Source of the DNA: Symsagittifera roscoffensis
Lineage: Eukaryota; Xenacoelomorpha; Acoela; Convolutidae
Reading direction: 5' to 3'
Assembly (NCBI RefSeq): GCF_963678635.1
Contig: NC_087064.1
Location: 27,630,189 to 27,694,188, forward strand
DNA: 64,000 nt
Shown here in pieces: positions 31,452 through 41,834 of the stretch; within the stretch, counting starts at the first letter, position 1, and each line of letters starts with the position of its first letter. The position numbers were made by a program, and so were the translations under genes. The notes under the pieces were generated by a model. That model was not told where the DNA came from and searched no databases. It saw nothing but the letters and a program-made list of their open reading frames with translations.

Positions 31452-32799
31452 AAAGGGTCAAAACCTACAAAAAAAGTTAGCATGAGATACATTTGTAACT
31501 CCGCAGGGAATTTTGAAATGATTTTGAAATTGAATGAGAAAAAAAAACAACAATCAAGACGCGAAAAATCTGTTTTTAGTGACCAACTTTTCAAAGTGAC
31601 CAACAAAAAAAAAATCAAAATGACCAATAGGAGTGCCTTCACTTTAATCATTGACACTTAATTGTGCAAATCAACAGACGCACCTGTAAGAGAGCACTCC
31701 AACTTGCTGTACCGATGGCCTATCATCCGTGCCATTGACGAATTCGTCTGAGTTGTCGAAGGAGAACATGGTGAAATTCATGTAGATTGGGTAGCCCGGC
31801 GCCTGCCATTCGTCATACACTTTAGATCCCTCAACAAGCGACGCCTCCTGCAAAGTATATGTTGAGATTCGGTTGTTTTTGAAACACAGCTATGTCGACA
31901 TGAATTACAGCTCATGTTAATGGGAGCCTATTCCTTTAGTTTTCTGTCGCGACTTCATCGCCATCAATTCAAGGCAAGTTGAAATGAAAAAATCAGATAT
32001 CTATCGCACAGAGGCGAAGCGAAGCTTTGCATCAACTGCAAAATAACTCAAACTTATCATGCCGAGCTGGCCGACAGAACATGGGACGAAAGCTCATGAG
32101 ATAAAAAAACGTTTGAAAACAATGTCGACAAAAACTAATCTACCAAAATAAGTTCGTCTCAATTTTCATCAAGGAAGTTCATTTTGAGCAAAAATTACAA
32201 GGATGACAATTACAGAGGTGAAATTAAAATCGACGCAATACTTACTCAATGGTTACTGAGCCGATAAAGCTTGGGTCGACAAGCACTCCAAAAAACATTT
32301 TAGCACGTCAAATGATGCAATATGAGAATTAAAGCCAATATAAAATGAGTCGAAACTTTTGAAGCCACTTAAAGCAAGAAAAACGAAACTGAAAATGAAA
32401 TAAAATTATATTGATTATACAAAATGGGACTTCGAAATTTTACAACTAAAAAAAATAAAGTTGTCGAGAAAAAAGTAGTTGTCTTGTTCCGAAATTGGAC
32501 TCTTCTCAAAATTTTCAGAAATTGAGCACGTTAGCACAAGTTATACAGTGATGCTGTTAGGCAAATAATTATATTAACCTGATAGAAGTCGACGTTCTAA
32601 TTTGATAAGGCTTGCTTATCGAAAGCGTAACAAATATATAGACACTATAAAACCTTAACTAAAAAAAATGGAGCGAGCCTAAGAAGGTCACAATGACTCG
32701 GTTAACTTTGATGAAAATGAAAGCTTCGTTATCCCAACACCAACACTAACTAGAGGCGTTTGAGTTATTTCATTCTTCCCAAAGAGCTATTTTCTAAAC
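31452..32799 (-). other. captured host DNA between R3 and R4 (right arm)
   Basis: Mirror image of 16576-17922, including the CD36-family exon. The match runs edge to edge between the terminal repeats, showing that host segment and element were duplicated as one block. Confidence 0.7.
31684..31847 (-). pseudogene. captured CD36-family exon (right)
   Basis: Inverted copy of the 17528-17691 exon with the same splice signals and length. Its translation differs from the left copy at four positions (for example DHPIYMK against GYPIYMN), all amino-acid-changing, as expected of unconstrained copies. Confidence 0.7.
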
Positions 32800-33101
32800 A
32801 TTTATGCTATTTTCCAAACATAAATCGGATGAAAAAATTTTTAAGGATCCTACTTTGATTATCCGCCAGGGATCTAGAAATTTGCTATATGGGTATATGA
32901 CTCTTGGTAAAATCCTCAGGGGGGAGGCCACCCAAAAATTTGGATTCTGAAGTGAGGATCTTGTAATCCACCAGCAAAATGCCGGCTGACTACAAGATAA
33001 TTTTGGACCCCTTAGGTGTCGGATCTTAGGCGCCCACGTCTTATTTTAGGTGATTTTGCCCCCCCCCCCCCTAAGGATCCCTGGCGGCCCCTCATACTAC
33101 T
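32800..33101 (-). repeat. terminal repeat R4 (outer, right)
   Basis: Inverted counterpart of R1 and the outer right end of the element. The poly-C run at 33060-33071 mirrors the G-run of R1, with a length difference. Confidence 0.85.
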
Positions 33102-33107
33102 CTTGAT
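33102..33107. repeat. target-site duplication, right (CTTGAT)
   Basis: This CTTGAT follows the CATACTACT terminus and equals the left copy at 16269-16274. Confidence 0.88.
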
Positions 33108-34642
33108 ATTCACGATGTGCATGGTTATAATTAATGATTGCTGTGAAAAAGCACAGATTGTTTAAGCACATTTGATCAAATATCTTTGGAAACCAAAAAA
33201 GGAAATTTTAAAGTTTTCATCTTTTTCCTCATTTTGCTGCTATTTTCTCATTTATTAAGCAAATTGGATATTAATAGCTGAATTATTTTCAAAAAACGAA
33301 ATATCACATTGCAATGATCAGATGATAGACAATTAACAGTGTCCCTTCTTTATTATGAAGTGTTTTTTTAAGATACTAGATTAAAAGGGTTTGATAACAA
33401 TAGCACAATCGGGCGTTTTTTGTATACATCACAATCGTCCTACGCCCTAATTATTTCGCATTCTTTTAGGTTCCCGGGTTGACCTCAATCAACCGAAAAT
33501 GCTAAAAATCATTGAAAAAAGATTCGAACTTGTTTCTGCGGCTATTTGAATCAAATAAAATAGTCTGTGATAAAAAAAACTACATTTCTTCTTTTTTTGG
33601 AAAAAATGGTTATCACTCAATTTATGAATTTTCTATATATGAAAAATTTATGACTAGCATTTTTTTGATAGCGACGAAAAGTAAAATTAAAATTGCCCCA
33701 ATTTTTTTTCAACCAAAAATCCGATTTTGTACTCAAACAAACATTTTCCAAAAAAATTTTGCTGCAAATTTAAATTTTTTGTCTGCATAACGTAATCCTG
33801 GATACACAAAAATTGGATTTTTTTTTCCGTTTCTTTGGATAACTTTTTTCAAACAGGCTAAAAACTCCTTTTTTCTTTTGTTTGGCATGTTTATATTTGC
33901 CATGGTCAATTTCTGATATTTAGAAAAATCAAATTTTAAAACAACAATCAAAATACAAAATACGTCTATGAGTAAGAGGGGTGGGGTGAGGAGGTTGATT
34001 TGAAAAGATTGAAAAATGAATCGATCTTTTTTATTGGATCGAATAACATTGAGCTATCCCGAAACGCTGTATTCATCTTAAATTTCACAAAAAAATATTG
34101 AACAGGCAAATAAATCGCGTTTTGTGTTTTTGGCGCGTGCTTTTGAAACAAATATTTATTTTGTTAATGGATAGGCAAAAAAATAATAATTTTAATCCCG
34201 GACAGTCGAAAATCTTAATCCCGGAAAGGCGACAAAAATATTCCGCATCAAAATAGTCACAACTTTTTTGATATCTTAGTACACGAAAGCAGAGTTTTTA
34301 AACATGGGAAGTGTTTTAAAGGTATTGGATTTTTTGTTAGCTCAGTTTCGTGGAAAAATTTTTTTGACGAATTTACCTTTTAAGTTTTTTTTGTTTTGTT
34401 GCTAATTACCCTAACAACAATTTTTAGTTTTTTGGCTATCAAGGAATACGGCTCTGTGGGTAAGCAACGTGATGTGTTGGTCACAGGAATCCAGAAAAAA
34501 GTCTTTAAACAGGCTGAATTTTTGTCGGCACGATCACAAGAAACATAAAATCAAAGCAAAAATCAAACGGAGCGGTCTTTTTGTGGAATCAGCTCACAAA
34601 TCACAAAGTATATAATTTGGTCTCGAGTTGCAAGATCAAATA
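33108..34642. other. non-coding stretch
   Basis: No supportable gene. Open frames at 33512-33790 and 33733-33951 are Phe/Lys/Asn-rich chance products of AT-rich DNA. No structured repeat is apparent. Confidence 0.6.
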
Positions 34643-34650
34643 TTTGCAAT

Positions 34651-34976
34651 CAGTAGCAAATTTAGGGGTGGGGCGGTTTGTGGAGGATGTAGGCTTTTTC
34701 AGGGACACGACCCCCTGTCGACCCAAAGGGTCTGCCCCTTGTACTAATTTGAGATAACCATTTTTGGCTGACGGACCCCAAAAACTTTAAAAAAAAACAG
34801 TTTATGGCCTGTTTTTTTTTAAATTTTTCTCGGTGAAGAAAATTTGGCTAAAAACTTATTAGTATTTGAGAAAGCTCGCAAAATGAATATAGTGAAATTA
34901 CAAAAAAAGGTCGACATAATTTTGGAATTTTTTTTTAAAAACCCGCCCCCTCGAGTAAACTCTAGATCCGGCCCTG
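34651..34976 (+). mobile_element. hAT-like MITE, copy 2
   Basis: The element is 326 bp from CAGTAGCAAATTTAGGGG to CTAGATCCGGCCCTG, flanked by perfect 8-bp duplications TTTGCAAT (34643-34650 and 34977-34984). An 8-bp duplication with CAG...CTG ends is characteristic of hAT-superfamily elements. It is non-autonomous and shares its internal landmarks with the 12.3-kb copy. Confidence 0.88.
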
Positions 34977-36884
34977 TTTGCAATAGCTCGACAGAGTCGA
35001 CTGAATCAGGCAAACAAAAAGCATTCGGCCGACAATTTGATAACATTTTCTGGTTGTTTTTTCATTATACTCTCAGCCTTGTTTAATAAAAGTGTTATAG
35101 CGCCATCACAGTAAGACTTCTGGCTCTTTCACTCTTTCCCCCACCAAATAAAATTAGTACAAAATGGCGTAATAAAATAGGTGCACTCTTCTTATAAAAG
35201 CTTTGCGTGATAAGTCTATATTACTGTTATGTGAAGTGTCGAAATTCCTGGGTCAAAGTATGGCAATACCCAAAACGTCAAGTTATGAAAGTGTTATTCA
35301 GCTGCTTAAAAATTACAGGCAAAATAGTGTCAATTACAGCAGAAAAAACACCACCCCCCTTCCCCCGCAGTCTTGGGTCTCCTTCACGGTTTCCGTTCGG
35401 AAGCTCTTATATATACTTTTAAACTGTTTCTAACAACTTTGTAGAGGTAGCTGAAAGGAACTAAGTACAGTGTATCTAACAATTTTATGGACTTCTACAC
35501 AAAAAGAAAAAAGTGCTATTGGCCATGAACCCAAGTGCCAATTTTCATGAAGCGAAAACTTAATTAAAATCATAAAACCTGAAAATGACAAGCGAAGAAT
35601 TAATGACGAGCCAATTTTTTAGTGTGTGGTACAGGCAATTATTTGCTATGGGCTATGAACTAGCGCAATTTTAAACATCTATTTCGAATAGTTTAGAAAT
35701 TTTTTAATGATCAAAGAAAAAGTATATTAGGAGTAGTAATTCATACCGAGTTAGGTCCTCGCGAAGGAATCATATTTCCAAGCTAGTTTTTACAAATAGT
35801 TTTGAAATGATTTTTGAGCTCTCCTGAATCAGCTCATCGACATTCGTTTGATAAGAAAAATTAGTGTCTTCAATCAGAATGCAAGGATCAACCACTATTT
35901 TTAAATGTTTTTTTTGTCGTTTTTTTATGTTTTCTCTTTTTTTTTTGGCTTGAAAAAATCACGCAAAAATTCAAAAAAGCAACAAAATCTTTATTAAACT
36001 AACTATTGCCATTTCTTTGCAAGGAAAACTGCATTACTTGAACAAACTAAGGCTACTTGTATGAGATGAAATTTTCAGACTAAATTTTAGTCTTAACCAT
36101 GAAGTGTTCAGAAAAGTTAAAAATATTTATCAAATTTTTTTTCAAAAATAACCAATCCGCTCTTGAAAAATTTTGCAATGATTAACTCGATAGTTAGGAA
36201 AAAAAATCTAATGGTTCTGTTTCCATGAAGCATAAATGAGAAAATTACAATTTGGTGTCAATAAATGGTGTCAATTATTGAGAATAAAAGTATCCAAAGT
36301 TTAGAAAGTATCCAAAGTATGCAAAATTTTAGAAACATTTGCATCTCCTGTTTTTTGTGGCACATATCGCCTCTCACATACTTGCATCGAATTTATCACG
36401 AGACTTGAGGTGTGAGATAATAGTGGCTAAATATATCAAGCAAACACGTATAAAGATTTTTTGCATTGATTGCATTGATTGGGGTAAAAAAATTTTGAAA
36501 ATCTTGTTAAATTTTTTTTTTATTGACCAGTATTTTTTCTTATTTCTTCTGAAACGGTAACATGGCCCTATATTGGCAAAAATTTCTGCACTGTAAGCTC
36601 AATTTACAATTCACTAAACACACTGTTTGGCCTCGGACTGAATTGAATTAGAATTGATTGAATTTTGTTTTGTAAACTACTTTTTGTATGAAACTAAATA
36701 AATTTCAAATCGATTCGAATCAACTATTTTAGATCTTTGCTACATTACCTGTATAAAATCGATTGAACCCATTTTTTGTCAGTCTTTATTGTGACTTTTA
36801 AAAACGGAAGTCAATTCCTTGCTGAGTAGAGTAGGGCCAGTCGCCCTCCAAAAAAGTGCAAAGGTGCAAAGGAGGAACAAAAAG

Positions 36885-36930
36885 TGCAAACAAGACTGCT
36901 CGTATATCAGGGCAAAGCCAGATTTAGTCC
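36885..36930 (+). repeat. dispersed repeat fragment
   Basis: CAAGACTGCTCGTATATCAGGGCAAAGCC-type block, another member of the family at 12783, 57736, 58410 and 60421. Confidence 0.6.
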
Positions 36931-37228
36931 AGAACTTGGCAAGTTTCGCAATTTTCAAACCTTTTGTAAAATTTCGCAAATTTTACAAAAAAATATCATA
37001 GGTGAAATATATTTTAACATTGGAACTCAGGAAGTCGATATCTTCAATCGGATTTTAAAAATTTTGTTAAAGTTTATTATTTCGATTGGTGGAAATTGAC
37101 TGAATAAAAAAGCCACAAAAAGCATAAATATTCCGTTATCTTTTAAAGTCGGAACAATAATTTGAGAAAGGCCAATGTGCACAGAACTTTATGTGGCAGA
37201 ACTTTTTGTGCCTAAAAGTATGCAGAGA

Positions 37229-37277
37229 AAATAAATTGTAAAAATGCACGCAGAGAAATAATTTTTACAATTTATTT
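37229..37277. repeat. hairpin with perfect 17-bp arms
   Basis: AAATAAATTGTAAAAAT at 37229-37245 is the exact reverse complement of 37261-37277, with a 15-base loop. There is no adjacent gene for which it could be a terminator; it may be a remnant of a small inverted-repeat element. Confidence 0.85.
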
Positions 37278-37835
37278 CCAGATTTAAGTCTCATCAATAG
37301 TTTTTTTAGCTTTCCCTAGCTGAAGTAAAAATCAGACATCAATCAGTAGATTCTTACTGTTTGCAGACTTATTTAGACTTTGCAGACTTTGACCTGCGTG
37401 GTGGCTATGAACTTACGGACCCCACACGGATCAACTCCAATTTATTCAGTCTGAACATAAAACCACGATCTCGAACCGGGTTGTTATAAAATTAGTCGTA
37501 ATTACGTTTGAGTAATTTTTGTTATGCGATAAGGTTCCGCTGACGGTTATTGTAAAAAAGCTAGAAAAGTTCCTGTTACAAAGTACAAACTACAAAACAA
37601 GGTTATTAATTCAACCCGAAGAAACTCGTTTCAAAATGAGAATTAAGGAAGTTTCATTTTATAAGCTTAAGGAATTTTATAAGCATTAATTCTATAAAGG
37701 AACCTATGAACAGTAGTGTTGCAAAATTTCGTTTGTAAATTTGAAATATTTCAGTTGCGTAGTTGATTTTTCAAAGGGGAATGTATTATGCATATATACT
37801 CATGCAATTACAAAAACATTAATATTTTTTCTACT

Positions 37836-37839
37836 GAAT
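37836..37839. repeat. target-site duplication of the LTR element (GAAT)
   Basis: GAAT precedes the TGAGTTAGG LTR edge and follows the GTTCCA edge at 56033-56036. Four base pairs is usual for Ty3/gypsy integrases. Confidence 0.8.
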
Positions 37840-38249
37840 TGAGTTAGGACCGAAGTGTATAACTCATAGAGTAATTTCGGATAGGGTACACCGTCTGCTC
37901 GTCACGCTATCTTATTTTCGGCCGGATAGATTCGTGCAACTTCTTAGTCTAATACCAATCCTAATCTTACTCTTATACTATCTAGTCTCAGGTTGTTTAA
38001 CTAGTCTCTGCTAGGCTCAATAGATCTAGGGTATACTGGTTTATTGCGGCAGCTGAAGTCTTCTTGGAGAGTCAACTAATTTCTAAGTTAAATTCAAATC
38101 TCTCTGGTGCTGAAATTACAAGTAATTTCAGCACTTACAAATAAGTGGGTTGTTAGTTAGATGGATCATGATTGGTTAATATTAAATACTTTACAGTGGT
38201 AAAATATCTAATTTATCCAACCATAAAATGTAGTTTAGATCAGGTTCCA
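37840..38249 (-). repeat. 3' LTR
   Basis: 410 bp, nearly identical to 55623-56032. In sense orientation it runs from TGGAACCTGATC to CCTAACTCA. It contains a 28-base near-palindrome at 38107-38134 (13-base arms GTGCTGAAATTAC around two bases) and an AATAAA at 38040-38045. Confidence 0.92.
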
Positions 38250-38262
38250 CCCATCCGGGTTT
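38250..38262 (-). promoter_or_regulatory. weak polypurine tract next to the 3' LTR
   Basis: In sense orientation CCGGATGGG directly precedes the LTR start TGGAACC. GGATGGG is purine-rich but short and contains one T, so it is a poor but correctly placed second-strand primer candidate. Confidence 0.4.
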
Positions 38263-39840
38263 TACAGAGTTTTTTAGAATAGTCTTTCTGCAATTCAAAG
38301 GATGGATGATGGACGTTGGTATTTGGCGAACATCTTATTTCTTCTGGGTTTTCTTATTTGGGAAGTCCCAGATTCAATCGTTGTGTCTTCTCAAGACAAC
38401 GACTGGGTTTTCACAACAAACTCAAATCTGATTTCAGAATGGTTGGCTATGACAGGTTTTTCCGTTTCATGTAGAGAACTTCTTTTGTGTTTGACCTTGT
38501 CTGGGAATGGCGTGGAGATTGTGTGTGGAGGGGATGCCTGGTTACTCGGATCTGTACGTATACTTGAACATCGAGGTGGTCATTGTTCTAGTTCAATGAA
38601 GTCCTTTTCTGCGAAGTCAAGTCGTACTCTAAATCCTTTAAGTTGTGATTGGTGGCGGCATATTGATTGTGGTTGGCCATTCTTTTTCGAGTGTAGTGGG
38701 GTCATCTTGTCTTTGGATGTTCGTCTTTGGTGTTGTATGCTGATCTATATACTGCAAGATATAATTTACATTTTATAAAATTTTTATTAGTTTAATGTTT
38801 TAGTTATGATTTCGGTTAGTTGTTTTCACAAAAGCTTTTTGTTTTAGTTCAGTTATTTTGAAGAGTTACTCACCCTTGAGTAGCTCTTATTAAAAATAGG
38901 AGTGTGGTCACAAAGCGTGGATGTAGCACGGTGGGTTAGGCCGGCTATAGAGCATGCTCAGGACGTCCTCTTCTGGTGGGTTAGGCCAGGAGTGGGAGTA
39001 TGATTGCATGCGGTTTTTGTGAGAGGTCCTGTTATGTGACAACGTTTTATGTTGGGTTTGTTGAGGTTTTTCTTATGTTTTGTTGGTTGTGTCCCTTTTT
39101 CAAAAATCAAATTGTTTTTGGTATGGGTTTGTCTTTCGACTTTTTTGTGTTTGATTATTTCTTTCTTAGACTTTGTAATAGTCTTCAAAAGAATAAATTA
39201 TCCAGTTTTAAACTGGGTTAATCCGGTTTGGGTACCGTTGGTTTCCTATTCTTAGTCATGCTGTTATTCTATGATTTGTGGTGTTTAGTAAGCTGCGTTG
39301 GTTAGTGTTGTTTAGTATATAATTCCTTTCCAACCGGGTTAAAGGAAAGTTTGAAACTTGTTATCGTGTGTTAGAGTTGTTGAGTGTGAAAGGTTGAAAC
39401 TGAAATTCATTATTTTAAACAATTCTTCGTGGGCGAGCTGTGCGAGTGTGGATAGAATCTTTGTGCGAATGAATGGAAATATCAAAAGGTTAGTACTGCA
39501 TTTTCGTTTTATCAATTTATTACATAGAAATGCAAATTTACTGCTAGTTGTTGGGGAAAATTAAGTTACAAATTTTCATCATTATTAGATTTACTGCATT
39601 TGGGAAAAAATTTATAAATTAAATTACTGCATTGGTATTATTTTTAGTGATTTGTTTGGTGCAAAAAATTAATAGAGTTTTAAACAGTTTGAAGAAGTTT
39701 TCAATTTTTATTTTCTTTTGTGAATTTTTCAGATGATCGTTGGATGAAGGCTAAAATTCTAAAGAAGACATGAGTAAAGAATGGTTAGTTTCTAATTTTG
39801 ATTTAATTAGTTAATAATATGTATAATTCATATTTACCTG
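38250..39840 (-). other. 3' region of the retroelement without a clear gene
   Basis: No minus-strand frame here is both long and protein-like. There are short coding-looking pieces (KGFRVRLDFAEKDF near 38620) between stops. The plus-strand frame 38302-38778 (158 codons) is antisense to the element and has no recognisable pattern. It may be a decayed accessory gene or a long 3' untranslated region. Confidence 0.5.
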
Positions 39841-41649
39841 TTAGTTGTCGGGGAAGAAACTGTGGGGGAAGATGTCGTGGATGAGATCTGAAGTTGTTAG
39901 TAATTTAGCTAAGATGCGGATGATATTTTTAGTTTGAAGCAGTGGCCAAAGCAATTGAAGTGCTTTAATGGTGGTTAGTTCTTCAGTGCCAACTGCAAAC
40001 TCATAAGGTGTGTTTTGGATTAGATTATATAATTTGTGATTGAATTTAGTGTTGTGGATGAATTCTAAAATGGGGATTTCTATAGGTTGAACAAATTCGT
40101 GTGGGAGAAGGAAGGGTCGGGATTCTTCTGCGTTGAAGGTCTTGGTGATGGGACAAAAAATATACATTTGGGTTTTGGGATCATAATTTCGAAGAATACC
40201 ATGAAGGTTAGTATCTTTAATGCAATATGTGAAGTTAAGATAGAATGGTGAGGAGTATTTGGAATTGATGAATTGAAAACGGTGGTGTGGTTGTCTGGAG
40301 GGAGTGTGTAGGTCGAAGTGATTTTGGATAAAACGATAATATGTTTATGTGTGAGTTTGTTTAGTGCGCAACTTAATATCGTGTGAGCAGTGCAGATATC
40401 TTTCATGTGGTGCAAGGAAATGAAAGGTTAGTGAAAATATTTGGAAGCGTTCTTTAAAACTTTCGTAGGCTTGCGTGTCTGTTAGTGCTTCTGAGATGAT
40501 GTGGTCAAATTTGCGATCAAATATATTGAGTGTAAATATATATGGTGTTTTAATGAAAAATTTTTCTGTGATTTGTGGGTTAGCGAAGCGGTCATCGTCT
40601 AAGAATTGATCTTGGTTAGTTCTGATGATGTTATGATCGTAATATTCTAGCGTATATTCGTTAGCTCGGGGTGCAGTGTATGTTTTTAGTGATTTTTTAT
40701 ATCCTATGTAAGTAAATTGTCTAGGTGTTAGTGGTGTAGTGAGTCGATATAGCATGTCCTTATTTCGTTCTATATCGATGTGAGTGTTAGATAAAGGTAA
40801 GCAAAGGGGATTAGTAAAATGATAATATGAGGTCCAAGGAAGGGTAGGCATTAAAACGTGTTCGTCTACAAAGTTACGTGTTTCGTTAGTGTCGTGAGGG
40901 GTGTTTAAGGTGTATTGTGGAAATGAGGGTAAGGTGATAGCTAAAAATTCTTTTGTATTAGTGTGATTTGGGTGATTTATATATTCACGGGCTGTTCCTG
41001 GTTTTGCTGGGAAAGGATGGTTGGGGAACTTTCTTTTAAAAGTGCGGTAAGCTCTATTAGTGCTGAGCGAAGATTCAGTAGATGTGGATGATGGTGCTAA
41101 TGATTCGGTATAAATTGAAGAGGGTGTAGGGGTAGGAGGGTTGGATGAATCTATTGTGGATGAAATTTGGTTTATGGTGGGGGTGTCAAGGTGGTAGGGT
41201 TGTTGTTGTAATGTAATAAAATTATCTAGTTCTGGGGAGATTTGGGGGGTATCTGGAGAATTGGATGATCGGTCTGAATGATATGAAAAATAGGATGGAG
41301 TGACTTGGGAAGCATAAGAGGGTGTAGAATTGGTGGGGACAGGGTTATTTGGTATCATTGGTTGAAAAGGGGGTTGGGAAAAAATTGAGGGGTTGGTGTG
41401 AAAATTATTGGATGGAGATGGTTCAGAGTCGGCAAATTCATCGGGGGTTTCAATATTCGGGTTATTGAGTTGTGATGTGGAGTATAAAACTGAGATGTGT
41501 GAATTAGTATCGGAATTCATGCCTGATGTTACATTACTGGTTGGGAAATCGGGTGGTGGGAAAGCAAAAAGTGGTATTATTGTAATTGGAGTAGTGAGGT
41601 TGGTTGGATGGGAATTTGAACGGTGTAGGGATCCAAGTTGTCGGCTCAT
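39841..41649 (-). pseudogene. accessory ORF of the retroelement, 603 codons with one in-frame TAA, unknown function
   Basis: The frame 41649-40345 (434 aa) stops at TAA (40345-40347), but the same reading frame stays open and protein-like on to 39841, so one nonsense change (or a readthrough codon) splits a roughly 600-codon gene. The first 200 residues are rich in Ser, Thr, Pro and Asn (disordered). The remainder has dense Tyr/Phe/Pro/His and looks folded. No signal peptide or membrane segment is visible. I do not recognise the family. Its position 3' of env is where retroelements sometimes carry captured genes. Confidence 0.5.
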
Positions 41650-41834
41650 CGTGGGCTAAAAAAAATTATTATTTTGAGACTGAAAAGCGGTGGTATGGGG
41701 TTGTTCTATAATTTGTTCATAGGTATTTTCATCTTGTGAGTGGTGTGCCATTATATGTTGGATGGGACTTTGTGATATGGTTGGTCTTAAATTTGGATTA
41801 TGTGTTATTGCTAAGTTTCGAAAATTACGTGGGA

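Larger units (their letters stand above)
16275..33101. mobile_element. palindromic Polinton/Maverick element (16.8 kb)
   Basis: The left arm (16275-24390) and right arm (24943-33101) are inverted copies around a 552-bp loop. The ends read AGTAGTATGAGGGGCCGCC and its complement, matching the AG...CT termini of Polintons. The element is bounded by CTTGAT on both sides, the 6-bp duplication typical of Polintons. Gene content (A32-like ATPase, retroviral-type integrase, penton-like minor capsid, pX-like protein) also fits. Ordinary Polintons are 15-20 kb with terminal repeats of 0.1-1 kb and encode PolB and a major capsid; here both are missing and the terminal repeats make up almost the whole element. 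Arms differ by substitutions and indels (10 of 204 residues in the ATPase). Most genes have at least one damaged copy. Confidence 0.88.
34985..37835. other. non-coding stretch
   Basis: No supportable gene. It contains a dispersed repeat fragment (about 36885-36930) and a hairpin at 37229-37277. The open frames at 34844-35086 and 35203-35433 overlap repeat sequence or have no protein pattern. Confidence 0.55.

Noticed and set aside
16275-33101. The palindrome could be a hairpin read or assembly artefact
   Set aside because: The arms differ by many substitutions, private indels, private stops and a repeat expansion, and only one side of the loop has pX. An artefactual fold-back of one molecule would give almost identical arms.
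16275-33101. PolB, major capsid or adenain-type protease hidden in the palindrome
   Set aside because: I read both arms and the loop and found no DxxSLYP/DTD-type polymerase motifs, no capsid-like frame and no protease triad pattern; the space between genes is too small.
38302-38778. 158-codon plus-strand ORF beside the 3' LTR
   Set aside because: Antisense to the element, no recognisable pattern, and it lies in G/T-rich plus-strand sequence where stop codons are rarer.
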